Below, piece by piece: positions 10,735 through 17,722 of a stretch of 32,190 nucleotides of DNA. Below the pieces are notes generated by a model that did not search any database, was not told the DNA's origin, and saw only the letters and a program-made list of their open reading frames with translations. The position numbers and the translations under genes are program-made. The DNA comes from Streptomyces sp. rh34. GTDB taxonomy: Bacteria; Actinomycetota; Actinomycetes; Streptomycetales; Streptomycetaceae. The DNA is taken from the NCBI RefSeq assembly GCF_002551245.1, contig NZ_NTGZ01000049.1, forward strand, positions 1,666 to 33,855, given 5' to 3'. The first letter of the stretch is position 1. Each line of letters starts with the position of its first letter.

Positions 10735-10800
10735 CGGGGAAAGGAGAAAGCGAGAAGGAGGGAAAGCCGAAAGGTGCCGCGGAAGGGCACAGGAGAAGGG
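10735..10800 (-). promoter_or_regulatory. C/U-rich, G-poor leader segment (possible Rho loading site)
   Basis: On the leftward mRNA this stretch is about half C with roughly 8 G in 66 nt, in a genome where G is normally about a third of bases. It starts only 7 nt after the stop of the leader ORF. C-rich, G-poor, weakly structured RNA just past a short ORF is what Rho-dependent attenuators look like. This is inference from composition only. Confidence 0.4.
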
Positions 10801-10806
10801 GCGCGC

Positions 10807-10884
10807 TCAGCAGCCGTGCGCGATACGCCCCGGGACCCAGGCGGCGCACTCGGCGAGGCGACCGAGGTCGGAGTGGATGAACAT
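10807..10884 (-). CDS. 25-codon leader ORF of the xdh operon
   Basis: A short ORF beginning MFIHSDLGRLAEC and ending GRIAHGC, immediately followed by TGA. Its Shine-Dalgarno, AAAGGAGG (10895-10902), is the strongest I noticed in the window, 10 nt before the ATG. A consensus-like promoter lies just upstream, so translation of this peptide is very likely. It holds two Cys, one of them the last residue, and one Trp, but no run of a single amino acid as in classical amino-acid attenuators. It sits 211 bp before xdhA, with the C/U-rich segment in between, so leader-peptide control of xdh is the natural hypothesis. I do not recognise the peptide. Confidence 0.62.
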   Translation of the reverse strand: MFIHSDLGRLAECAAWVPGRIAHGC

Positions 10885-10893
10885 CAGCTGGTC

Positions 10894-10908
10894 GCCTCCT
10901 TTCGAGGC
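10894..10908 (-). promoter_or_regulatory. Small hairpin holding the leader Shine-Dalgarno
   Basis: In the leftward mRNA, GCCTC (10908-10904) can pair with GAGGC (10898-10894) around GAAAG. This places most of AAAGGAGG inside a 5-bp stem-loop and could modulate access to the leader ORF. Confidence 0.4.
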
Positions 10909-10928
10909 TGAGGGTCGGCGTTCACGGC

Positions 10929-10957
10929 AAATTAGTGGCTGACGCCATGGAGGTCAA
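10929..10957 (-). promoter_or_regulatory. Promoter of the xdh operon
   Basis: On the minus strand, TTGACC (10952-10957), a 17-bp spacer and TAATTT (10929-10934), a near-consensus housekeeping promoter. Transcription would start near 10922, about 38 nt before the leader ORF. The spacer includes the small dyad TGGC-N4-GCCA. Confidence 0.68.
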
Positions 10958-11019
10958 GAGGCCGCCGGGCCCCGAACCTCGCGTGAGCGCCCCCAGGATC
11001 GAGCATCAGGCGTCTCTGT

Positions 11020-11047
11020 CCACGCGCCCCGGATTCCGGGCGCGTGG
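11020..11047. other. Strong hairpin in the divergent xdh/permease region
   Basis: Perfect 10-bp arms CCACGCGCCC (11020-11029) and GGGCGCGTGG (11038-11047) with an 8-nt loop. It is upstream of both predicted promoters, so neither main transcript should contain it. It could stop stray divergent transcription or be a DNA-level site. Confidence 0.5.
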
Positions 11048-11129
11048 AGTCCGTCGTCCTCGCGGACCTGCCCGGCGGAGTGACCTCGCCCGGCGGACCC
11101 GCTCGTCCCGCCGACCGCCGTCGCAGCTC

Positions 11130-11159
11130 TTGACGATGGCCGCGAGGGCTCCCCATACT
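11130..11159 (+). promoter_or_regulatory. Promoter of the permease operon
   Basis: TTGACG (11130-11135), an 18-bp spacer and CATACT (11154-11159). The predicted start, about 11166, falls inside the adjoining palindrome, so a bound repressor would block initiation. The leader to the GTG start is about 95 nt. Confidence 0.68.
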
Positions 11160-11162
11160 GAC

Positions 11163-11194
11163 GGCCAAATCGATTTGGCCAAATCGATTTGGCC
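11163..11194. promoter_or_regulatory. Double LacI-type operator
   Basis: A 32-bp perfect palindrome built from two abutting copies of the self-complementary 14-mer CCAAATCGATTTGG (11165-11178 and 11179-11192), flanked by GG and CC. The central CG in each unit is characteristic of LacI/GalR-family sites. It overlaps the predicted transcription start of the permease operon. The likely ligand-responsive protein is the LacI regulator at 14852-15895, which is inference. I noticed no second copy elsewhere in the window. Confidence 0.72.
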
Positions 11195-11258
11195 CTCCGT
11201 TCGGGGCTGGATCGCGGCTGATGTCCGAGCGTTCTTCGCGCCCGAATGGAGCTCCAAC

Positions 11259-12746
11259 GTGTCCAGTCATCGCCAACCCGCACCCGGAGCGGAACAACAA
11301 CCACCGACGCCGGAGCCGGTCACGCACGACGCCCCGCACGCGGCCGACGCCCCGCCTCCCGCCGACTCCCTGCCTCCCGCCGACTCCCCGCACCCGGCCG
11401 AGGAGTCGCGCCCAGCCGTGCATCCCGTCGACGAGTCGCGCCCCCTCGGGCGGATCGTCCTCTTCGGGATTCAGCACGTCCTCGTCATGGCGGCCACCCC
11501 CATCTCGGCCATCTTCCTGATGAGCGCCACCCTCCGGCTCGACGCCGGCCTGACCATCAACCTGCTCTCCGCGGCGTTCGTGCTCTCCGGCGTCGGCTCG
11601 CTGATCCAGTCGCTGGGGCCGTGGAAGTTCGGCCCCCGGCTGCCGTTCGTGATGCTGCCCGGCGGCGCGCCGCTCATCCTGTTCATCGCCATCGCCGAGC
11701 AGCACGGTCTGCGCACCGCCACCGGCGCGGTCATTCTCACCGCGGCCTTCTACTTCGTCGTCCTGCCGGTCTTCTCACGGCTGCTCAGGTTCTTCCCGGC
11801 CCTGGTCATCGGCACCATGATCGTCATCGTCGGGATCAACCTGGTGAAGGTCGGCGCGGTGCTCGTCACCGGCCGGCCCGGCGAGCCCGGATTCGCGGAC
11901 CCGACGAACCTCGCGCTCGGCATGGCGACGATCGGATTCACCGTCGTCTTCTACCTGCTGTTCACGGGAATCCTGCGGCAACTCGCCGTCATGCTCGGAC
12001 TGGTCGCCGGCACGGTGCTGGCCGGGTTCCTCGGCAGCATCGACCTCGGTCGCGCCGCCGGAGGCGGTCTGGTCAGTGTGCCGGAACTGATGCCGTTCGG
12101 CTCACCCCAGTTCAGCCTGATCGCCGCGCTGCCGCTGATGCTCTACAGCCTCGCCTCCATGGCGGAGGCCACCGGCCAGACGGTCATCAACGCCGAGGCC
12201 GTCGGCAAGGAGATCGACACCCGCACCGACGTCCCCAAGACCGTCCGCGGTGATGCGCTGACCTCCCTCTTCGGCGGGTTCTTCGGGCTGCCGCTGATGG
12301 TGACCAGCGGCGAGAACATCGGGATCGTCCGGGTCACCGGCGTCCGCAGCCGCTATGTCACCGCCGCCGCCGGTGTGGTCCTCATCGTCATCGGGTTCCT
12401 CGCACCGGTGACCCGCGCGATCAGTGTCGTCCCGTCCGCCGTGGTCGGCGGCACGGCCATGGTCGTCTTCGCGGTGATCACCGTGCTCGGTGTGCAGATG
12501 CTCGGCCGTTCCGACCTCGACCAGCACACCTCCACGTTCATCTGCGCCGTCGCCCTGGCGCTGGGCCTGCTGCCGATCCTCATCCCCGGCGTGTACGCGG
12601 GCTTCCCGCCGAACGTCCGCATCCTCCTCGAAAGCGGCGTCGCCGTCGGCGCGTTCGTCGCCGCCGTGCTCAACATCCTGTTCCACCACGTCAGGCCGCG
12701 CGTCGCCGCCCGGTCGACCACCTCACGCACGGAAAGCAACCGATGA
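11259..12746 (+). CDS. NCS2-family nucleobase (xanthine/uracil-type) permease
   Basis: Membrane transporter of 495 residues for a purine or pyrimidine base, driven by the proton or sodium gradient. NCS2 hallmarks are the first-helix IQHVLVMAA with its QH pair, the substrate-site SMAEATGQTVINAEAVGKE and the family signature TSGENIGIVRVTGVRSR. It has many hydrophobic segments consistent with the usual 14. The first 65 or so residues are Pro/Ala/Ser/Glu-rich and probably disordered, including a repeated PPADS. GTG at 11259 was chosen for GGAG at 11248-11251, 7 nt upstream; the longer frame back to 10935 runs through the promoter and operator. Its stop overlaps the amidohydrolase start by 4 bp. 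Linkage to xdh favours a purine substrate. Confidence 0.92.
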   Translation: MSSHRQPAPGAEQQPPTPEPVTHDAPHAADAPPPADSLPPADSPHPAEESRPAVHPVDESRPLGRIVLFGIQHVLVMAATPISAIFLMSATLRLDAGLTINLLSAAFVLSGVGSLIQSLGPWKFGPRLPFVMLPGGAPLILFIAIAEQHGLRTATGAVILTAAFYFVVLPVFSRLLRFFPALVIGTMIVIVGINLVKVGAVLVTGRPGEPGFADPTNLALGMATIGFTVVFYLLFTGILRQLAVMLGLVAGTVLAGFLGSIDLGRAAGGGLVSVPELMPFGSPQFSLIAALPLMLYSLASMAEATGQTVINAEAVGKEIDTRTDVPKTVRGDALTSLFGGFFGLPLMVTSGENIGIVRVTGVRSRYVTAAAGVVLIVIGFLAPVTRAISVVPSAVVGGTAMVVFAVITVLGVQMLGRSDLDQHTSTFICAVALALGLLPILIPGVYAGFPPNVRILLESGVAVGAFVAAVLNILFHHVRPRVAARSTTSRTESNR

Positions 12747-14161
12747 ACCAGCTCACCCGCGACCTCCTCGACCCGCCCGGACCCCTCCTCCTCGTCCCCG
12801 ACGCCGTGCTGCTGCCGGAAGGACCCGTCGACGGCTACGCGGTCGTCGTCGCCGACGGCTCCTTCCGCGCCGTCGGACCCGCCGGGGAACTGGCGCGTAC
12901 GCATCCGCAGCTCGACGCCGTCACGCTGCCCGGCCATCTCCTGATGCCCGGCTTCGTCGACGCCCACCACCATCTGACCCAGAGCTTCGGCTCCGCGCTC
13001 GCCTTCGGGGAGCCGTCGGAGATCTTCCGCAGGGTCTGGGTTCCGCTGGAAGGGGCGCTGGACGAGGAATCGGCCTACGCCGCCGCCAAGCTGGCGGCGT
13101 TGGAGGCGCTGCGCGGCGGCTTCACCACCGTCACCGACGCCGGCACGCGCGCCGACGTGGATGTCGACGTCGTCGCGTCGGCCGCTCGTGACGCCGGTAT
13201 CCGCTGCGTACTCGGCCTCGTGTGCAACGACGTCGCCGGCGACGCCGCGACCGCCGCCGAGGACTCCGCGAGCACCACCGCCGTCCTCGAAAGCGCCGAG
13301 AAGCACCTCGCCCGGTACGACGGCGATCCGCTGGTCCACGCCTCCCTCGCCGTCTCGATCCCCGAAGCGGCCACCTCCCGGACCCTTCACCGCACCGCAC
13401 GTCTCGCCGCGGAAGCCGGCGCGATCGTGCAGATCCACGTCAATGAACACCTGGCCGGTGTCGAACGCTCCCTCGTACGGCACGGACTGCGCCCGCTCGA
13501 ACACCTGCACAGGATCGGCGCGCTCGGCCCTCAACTGCTCGCCGCCCACGCCACCCTCCTCACCCCCGGCGAACTGACCCTGCTCGCCGACACCGGGACC
13601 GCCGTCAGCTACAACCCGGTGGCCAGCGCCTGGAAGGGCAACGCCGTCGCCCCGGCCACCGCCATGGCCGAGCGCGGCATCCGCTTCGGGCTCGGCACGG
13701 ACGGCACCCGCGGTGATGGGTTCCGGCTCGCGGACGCGGCCGAGTTCGCCCAGCGGATCGCCTACGGGCTGGCCACCGGGGACTCGTCGTGCGGCGCCGG
13801 CTGGACCTGGCTCGACCACGCCACCGCCGGCGGCGCCGACGCCGTCGGCCTCGGTGCGCGCACCGGCACGGTCGCCGAAGGGCTGGCCGCCGACTTCCTT
13901 CTCGTCGACGTCACCAACCCCGAGCTCGCGCTCTCCTGGGACGTCCCGTGGGAGCTGGTACGCCGAGGCAACCGCGACCAGATCACCGCCGTGTTCGTCG
14001 CCGGAGACCTGCGTCTGTGGCGCGGCCTGCCCACCGGCTGGGACGGCCCCGCCTTCGTGCGGCAGGCGGCCGAACTGGCCCGTGCCGCCGTCGAAAGGGC
14101 GCCCATCACCCGCGTACACCCCACATCCACGGCGGCACGGAAGCGGAGCACCGCACGGTGA
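12743..14161 (+). CDS. Amidohydrolase of the guanine/8-oxoguanine/cytosine deaminase type
   Basis: A 472-residue metal-dependent deaminase of the ATZ/TRZ group. The HxH metal site is DAHHH (His75, His77), preceded by the characteristic LMPGFVD. Further active-site motifs are HVNEH, AHATLL and the catalytic Asp in LGTDGT; the C-terminal GTVAEGLAADFLLVDV closes the beta-sandwich. It replaces an exocyclic amino group with oxygen. In this setting conversion of guanine or a modified guanine to a substrate feeding xanthine dehydrogenase is most plausible, but 8-oxoguanine, cytosine or pterin substrates cannot be excluded by eye. ATGA overlap with the permease upstream and GTGA overlap with the exporter downstream show a tightly coupled operon. 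Confidence 0.88.
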   Translation: MNQLTRDLLDPPGPLLLVPDAVLLPEGPVDGYAVVVADGSFRAVGPAGELARTHPQLDAVTLPGHLLMPGFVDAHHHLTQSFGSALAFGEPSEIFRRVWVPLEGALDEESAYAAAKLAALEALRGGFTTVTDAGTRADVDVDVVASAARDAGIRCVLGLVCNDVAGDAATAAEDSASTTAVLESAEKHLARYDGDPLVHASLAVSIPEAATSRTLHRTARLAAEAGAIVQIHVNEHLAGVERSLVRHGLRPLEHLHRIGALGPQLLAAHATLLTPGELTLLADTGTAVSYNPVASAWKGNAVAPATAMAERGIRFGLGTDGTRGDGFRLADAAEFAQRIAYGLATGDSSCGAGWTWLDHATAGGADAVGLGARTGTVAEGLAADFLLVDVTNPELALSWDVPWELVRRGNRDQITAVFVAGDLRLWRGLPTGWDGPAFVRQAAELARAAVERAPITRVHPTSTAARKRSTAR

Positions 14162-14868
14162 GCACGGAAGCACTCGCGGTCCTCGCCGTCACGGTGGCCG
14201 TCGCCGCGTTCGTCCAGGGCAGCAGCGGTCTCGGCTTCGCCCTGATCGTCGCGCCCGTGGCCGGGATCCTCGACCCCGGGCTGCTCCCGGTGTTCGTCCT
14301 GGCGGCCATGATCCCGCTCAACCTGTACGTCGCCTGGCGCGAACGCGCCTCGATCGACCTGCGCGGCGCGGGCTGGATCACCGGGGCACGGCTGGCCGCC
14401 ACGCCAGCCGGGCTCGCGCTGCTCTGGCTGATCCCGGACCGCAGCATCGGCCTGTTCGTCGGCATCGCCACCGTGCTGGCCGCGGTGGTGAGCCTGGTCG
14501 CCCCCGCCTTCACTCCCGGCCGGGCGGCCTACCTCGGCGCCGGCGTGGTGACCGGACTCACGGAGACCGCGACCGGCGTCGGCGGCCCCCCGCTCGCGCT
14601 CGTCTACCAGCACCGGCCGCCCGCGGAACTGCGCTCGACCGTCGCCGCCTGCTTCCTCGTCGGGGAAGTGGCCTCGCTGGGCCTGCTGTTCGCGACGGGG
14701 GAGGGCGAGCCCGGAGACCTGGGACTCGCGGTGGTCCTGCTGCCGGTGATCGCCGCGGGCGCGTGGCTGAGCCGACTGGTGCACCACCGGCTGGACGCGC
14801 GCAGAATGCGGCTGTGCGTACTCGTCTTCGCCCTGGTCTCCGGTCTGGTGCTCATGCTCGGGCTGTGA
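14158..14868 (+). CDS. TauE/SafE-family membrane transporter
   Basis: A 236-residue membrane protein of the TauE/SafE (DUF81) family, whose members move sulfite, sulfoacetate or other small organic anions. It has about eight hydrophobic segments in two halves. Family-type motifs appear in both: FVQGSSGLGFALIVAPVAG near the N-terminus and TGLTETATGVGGPPLALVY in the middle. GTG at 14158 overlaps the amidohydrolase stop (GTGA), so it is the third gene of the permease operon. In a purine operon it might export an acidic product, but no substrate can be inferred. Its last 17 bp overlap the 3' end of the convergent lacI-type gene. Confidence 0.86.
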   Translation: MSTEALAVLAVTVAVAAFVQGSSGLGFALIVAPVAGILDPGLLPVFVLAAMIPLNLYVAWRERASIDLRGAGWITGARLAATPAGLALLWLIPDRSIGLFVGIATVLAAVVSLVAPAFTPGRAAYLGAGVVTGLTETATGVGGPPLALVYQHRPPAELRSTVAACFLVGEVASLGLLFATGEGEPGDLGLAVVLLPVIAAGAWLSRLVHHRLDARRMRLCVLVFALVSGLVLMLGL

Positions 14869-15895
14869 CCCGTAGCGACGAGGCACGCGGAACGACCCGC
14901 GGCTCGGGCGCCGCCGCCACCGAGGCGGCGGCGCTCTCGCCGCGCAGCCGGCCGAGCAGCAACTCCACCGCGGCGGCCGCCGCACGGTCCAGATGAAGGT
15001 CCACGGCGGTCAGCGGCGGCTCACAGGTCCGCGCGCGCAGCCCGTCGTAGCGGGTGACGACCATGACGTCGCCCGGTACGGACCGTCCGCTGTCGCGGAT
15101 CGCCCGCACCGCGCCCACCGCGAACGCGTCCACCAACGCGCAGACCGCGTCGGTCCCGGGGTGCTCGGCCAGCAGGGCGGCACAGCTTTCGTACCCGGCC
15201 TGCTCACCGCCCGCCTCCGGGGCGCTCGCCACGACGGGCGCCCAGCCGTACCGCTCGGAGACCCGCTCGTACGCGGCGAGCGCGTCGACCGACGAGTGGC
15301 GTGATCCGGAGCCGACGATCAGCGCGGGACGCCCGGCACCCTGCTCGCGCAGATGTGCGAACAGCAACTCGGCGACCGCCCCGCCGCGCAGATCGACGTA
15401 CGGCGACGTGTCGTCCGGCGACACCGGCCGGCCGAGGGACACGTAAGGCAGGCCCCGCTCCGTCAACTGCGCCGCGGCGGCGTCGTTCACGTCCGGTTCG
15501 ACGACGATGGCGCCGTCGATGTCGACGGAGTACAGCGCGGACCCCGACTGCACGGGCGGTACGAGCACCAGCGCGTAGCCGTGCAGCAGCGCGCTCTCCG
15601 CGGCGGCGGCGGCGATCTCCATGTAGAACCCGAGCCGCGACGGCCCACCGGCCACCGCGAACGGCATCGAGGAGGCGAGCGCGATGGCCTTCGCCTCCCC
15701 CCGGCGCAGCCGCTGGGCCCGCAGATTGGGCCGGTACCCGAGCTCGGTGGCGACCCGCTTGATGCGTTCCCTGGTCCGCGGATCGACCTTGCCGATCCCG
15801 TTGAGGGCGTGGGAGACCGTCGTACGCGACACCTCGGCGAGCCGCGCGACATCGGCGATCGTCGGCGGCCGCGAGCCGGGACCGGAGGTTGGCAT
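14852..15895 (-). CDS. LacI-family transcriptional regulator
   Basis: A 347-residue repressor. The N-terminal headpiece is complete: TIADVARLAEVSRTTVSHALNG with the hinge following GYRPNLRAQRLRRG. The rest is a periplasmic-binding-protein-like effector domain (RLGFYMEIAAAAAES, VDIDGAIVVEP, LIVGSGSRHSSVDALAAYERV). ATG at 15895 has GGAG about 9 nt upstream. It is convergent with, and overlaps by 17 bp, the last gene of the permease operon, whose promoter carries a double CG-centred palindrome of LacI type. A purine, or related metabolite, as effector is inference. It is divergent from the thioredoxin-like gene, where I see no matching operator. Confidence 0.92.
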   Translation of the reverse strand: MPTSGPGSRPPTIADVARLAEVSRTTVSHALNGIGKVDPRTRERIKRVATELGYRPNLRAQRLRRGEAKAIALASSMPFAVAGGPSRLGFYMEIAAAAAESALLHGYALVLVPPVQSGSALYSVDIDGAIVVEPDVNDAAAAQLTERGLPYVSLGRPVSPDDTSPYVDLRGGAVAELLFAHLREQGAGRPALIVGSGSRHSSVDALAAYERVSERYGWAPVVASAPEAGGEQAGYESCAALLAEHPGTDAVCALVDAFAVGAVRAIRDSGRSVPGDVMVVTRYDGLRARTCEPPLTAVDLHLDRAAAAAVELLLGRLRGESAAASVAAAPEPRVVPRASSLRVTARA

Positions 15896-16065
15896 CGACG
15901 GCACTCCTTGCGGGCTGGGGGCGGGGCACCCCATCTTCGCCCACCGGCCTCCCGGGGGACGCCCCGCGGATCGCCCGACGTCACCGAACCGTAAGTCCTC
16001 CACCACCCGCGAGACGGGGAGAGCGGTTCTACAGTCGCACCAACCCGAGCACCCAGGAGTCGTCC

Positions 16066-16665
16066 ATGCGCGCCCGCACCGCTCTGCCCACCGCCCTCGC
16101 CGCAGCCCTGCTCACCCTCACGGGATGTGGGGAGGGAAGCGGTTCTGACGAGCCGACGGGTGCATCGCCCTCGAACGCTTCACCCTCCGACGCCTCACCC
16201 GTGCCACGGCAGCCCGCCACCTCCGACGCGGGCGGGGGCGCGGACGGCGGGGCTCCGGTACCGCGGGCGCTGCGGTTCACCGCGACCACGGTGGACGGGA
16301 AGCCGTTCGATGCCACGACGCTGGCGGGCAGGCCGACCGTGCTGTGGTTCTGGGCGCCCTGGTGCCCCAAGTGCAAGGCCCAGGCCGCGGCGACCGCGAA
16401 GGTCGCCGCCGACCACGCGGGTGAGGCCAACGTCGTCGGTGTGGCGGGTCTGGACAAGAACGAGGCCATGAAGGACTTCGTCGCCGACACGAAGACCGGT
16501 GGCTTCCCCCAGCTGTCCGACGAGAACGGTGAGGTCTGGAAGCGGTTCGAGGTCACCGAGCAGAGCCGCTACGTCATCCTCGACAAGGAGGGCAAGACCG
16601 TCTACGAGGGCGTCCTCCCCTCGGGTGAAGGGCTGGCCGAGAAGGTCGCCGGGCTGACCGGCTGA
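16066..16665 (+). CDS. Thioredoxin-like lipoprotein (TlpA/redoxin type)
   Basis: A 199-residue exported thiol-disulfide protein. A signal peptide ends in the lipobox LTGC (Cys21), so it should be lipid-anchored outside the membrane. A Ser/Pro/Asp-rich linker (about 25-65) precedes a thioredoxin-fold domain with WCPKC (Cys100, Cys103) in the FWAPWCPKCKA context. ATG at 16066 has GGAG at 16056-16059. Only 6 nt separate it from the CcdA-type gene, which would supply it with electrons across the membrane. Typical jobs are keeping cytochrome c apoproteins reduced or reducing secreted disulfides; the actual client is unknown as no cytochrome gene is nearby. Confidence 0.9.
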   Translation: MRARTALPTALAAALLTLTGCGEGSGSDEPTGASPSNASPSDASPVPRQPATSDAGGGADGGAPVPRALRFTATTVDGKPFDATTLAGRPTVLWFWAPWCPKCKAQAAATAKVAADHAGEANVVGVAGLDKNEAMKDFVADTKTGGFPQLSDENGEVWKRFEVTEQSRYVILDKEGKTVYEGVLPSGEGLAEKVAGLTG

Positions 16666-16671
16666 ACCGCG

Positions 16672-17571
16672 ATGTCCGATCTTCCGCTCGCCCTCGCGCT
16701 CACCGCGGGCGTCCTCGCCGCCGTCAACCCGTGCGGCTTCGCCCTGCTCCCCGCCTACCTCTCCCTCCTCGTCCTCGGTGACGACAGCCCCTCCCGTGGT
16801 GTCGCCGTCGGCCGGGCCCTGACCGCGACGGCCTCCATCACCCTCGGCTTCGCGGCCCTGTTCGGCGTGTTCGGCCTGGCGATCCAGCCAGTCGCCGGTC
16901 AGGTCCAGGCACATCTGCCCTGGTTCACCATCACGTTCGGCACACTCATGGCCCTGGCCGGGGCCTGGCTCGCGGCCGGCCGGCAGTTGCCCGCTCTCCT
17001 GCCGAAAGTCCGACGGGCTCCCACGGTGACCCGCTCCGTCCCCTCGATGGCCCTGTTCGGCATGGCGTACGCGACCGCGTCCCTCGGCTGCACCATCGCC
17101 CCGTTCCTCGCCATCGTCGTCTCGGCGTTCCGCGGCGGCTCCACCGCCGAAGGGATCGTCCTGTTCGCCGCGTACGCGGCCGGCATGGGGCTGATCGTCG
17201 CCGTCGCTTCCCTGACCGTCGCCCTCACCCGCAGCGCGGCCGTCAGCCGCCTGCGCCGCTTCGGCGCGTTCGCCCCCCGCGTCGGCGGCGGACTCCTCCT
17301 GCTCGTCGGTGCGTATGTCGCCCACTACGGCTGGTACGAGATCCGTGTCCAGCGCGATCCCGCCACGACCGATCCGGTCATCGACGCCGCAGGCGCCGCC
17401 CAGCGTGTCCTCGCCGACACCCTGGACACCGTCGGCCCCGCCGCCCTGGCCGGGTTCCTGGCCCTTCTGCTCGCGGCGGCCTGGGCGGTCCGCCGCAGCC
17501 GGGCCCGCAGAGCCACCCGCACCGAACCCCGGCCGACATCGGCGCCCGGCGGCGCCGACGATCAGCCGTGA
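16672..17571 (+). CDS. CcdA/DsbD-type thiol-disulfide transmembrane protein
   Basis: A 299-residue membrane protein of the CcdA/DsbD transmembrane family, passing electrons from cytoplasmic thioredoxin to an external thiol protein. The two membrane-embedded cysteines are in the expected settings: AAVNPCGFALLPAY (Cys21) and ATASLGCTIAPFLA (Cys140). About six or seven hydrophobic segments follow, with a charged Arg/Ala-rich cytoplasmic tail. It is longer than a minimal CcdA owing to a C-terminal region (about 215-280) with an additional segment. It starts 6 nt after the lipoprotein stop, so the two genes form an electron-relay pair. Confidence 0.88.
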   Translation: MSDLPLALALTAGVLAAVNPCGFALLPAYLSLLVLGDDSPSRGVAVGRALTATASITLGFAALFGVFGLAIQPVAGQVQAHLPWFTITFGTLMALAGAWLAAGRQLPALLPKVRRAPTVTRSVPSMALFGMAYATASLGCTIAPFLAIVVSAFRGGSTAEGIVLFAAYAAGMGLIVAVASLTVALTRSAAVSRLRRFGAFAPRVGGGLLLLVGAYVAHYGWYEIRVQRDPATTDPVIDAAGAAQRVLADTLDTVGPAALAGFLALLLAAAWAVRRSRARRATRTEPRPTSAPGGADDQP

Positions 17572-17722
17572 CCGCCCTTCGGGTGAAGACAACTGTTCGA
17601 CGGCAGGCTCCGGCCCTGCGGCCTCCATCTCCCGAGCCCGGTCACCGCGCCGTCGGTCCCTCTCCGCGCTAACGTGCCATCAGCTCGATCCGCAGCGGCA
17701 TGAGGAGACCCGAGGACCGCAT

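Noticed and set aside
10596..10790. N-terminal extension of xdhA through the leader
   Set aside because: The extension reads Phe/Leu/Ser/Pro from a C/U-rich tract, lacks family similarity, and the ATG at 10595 gives the normal Fe-S domain start.
11163..11194. CRISPR-like or transposon-end reading of the repeated 14-mer
   Set aside because: Only two abutting units without spacers, at a promoter start site; operator is the simpler explanation.
10935..11258. N-terminal extension of the permease
   Set aside because: It would include the promoter and operator; GTG 11259 has a good Shine-Dalgarno.
17572..17722. Promoter or terminator between the CcdA-type and MetP-like genes
   Set aside because: TAACGT near 17670 resembles a -10 box but has no -35 at a proper distance, and the small inverted repeats are too weak to call.
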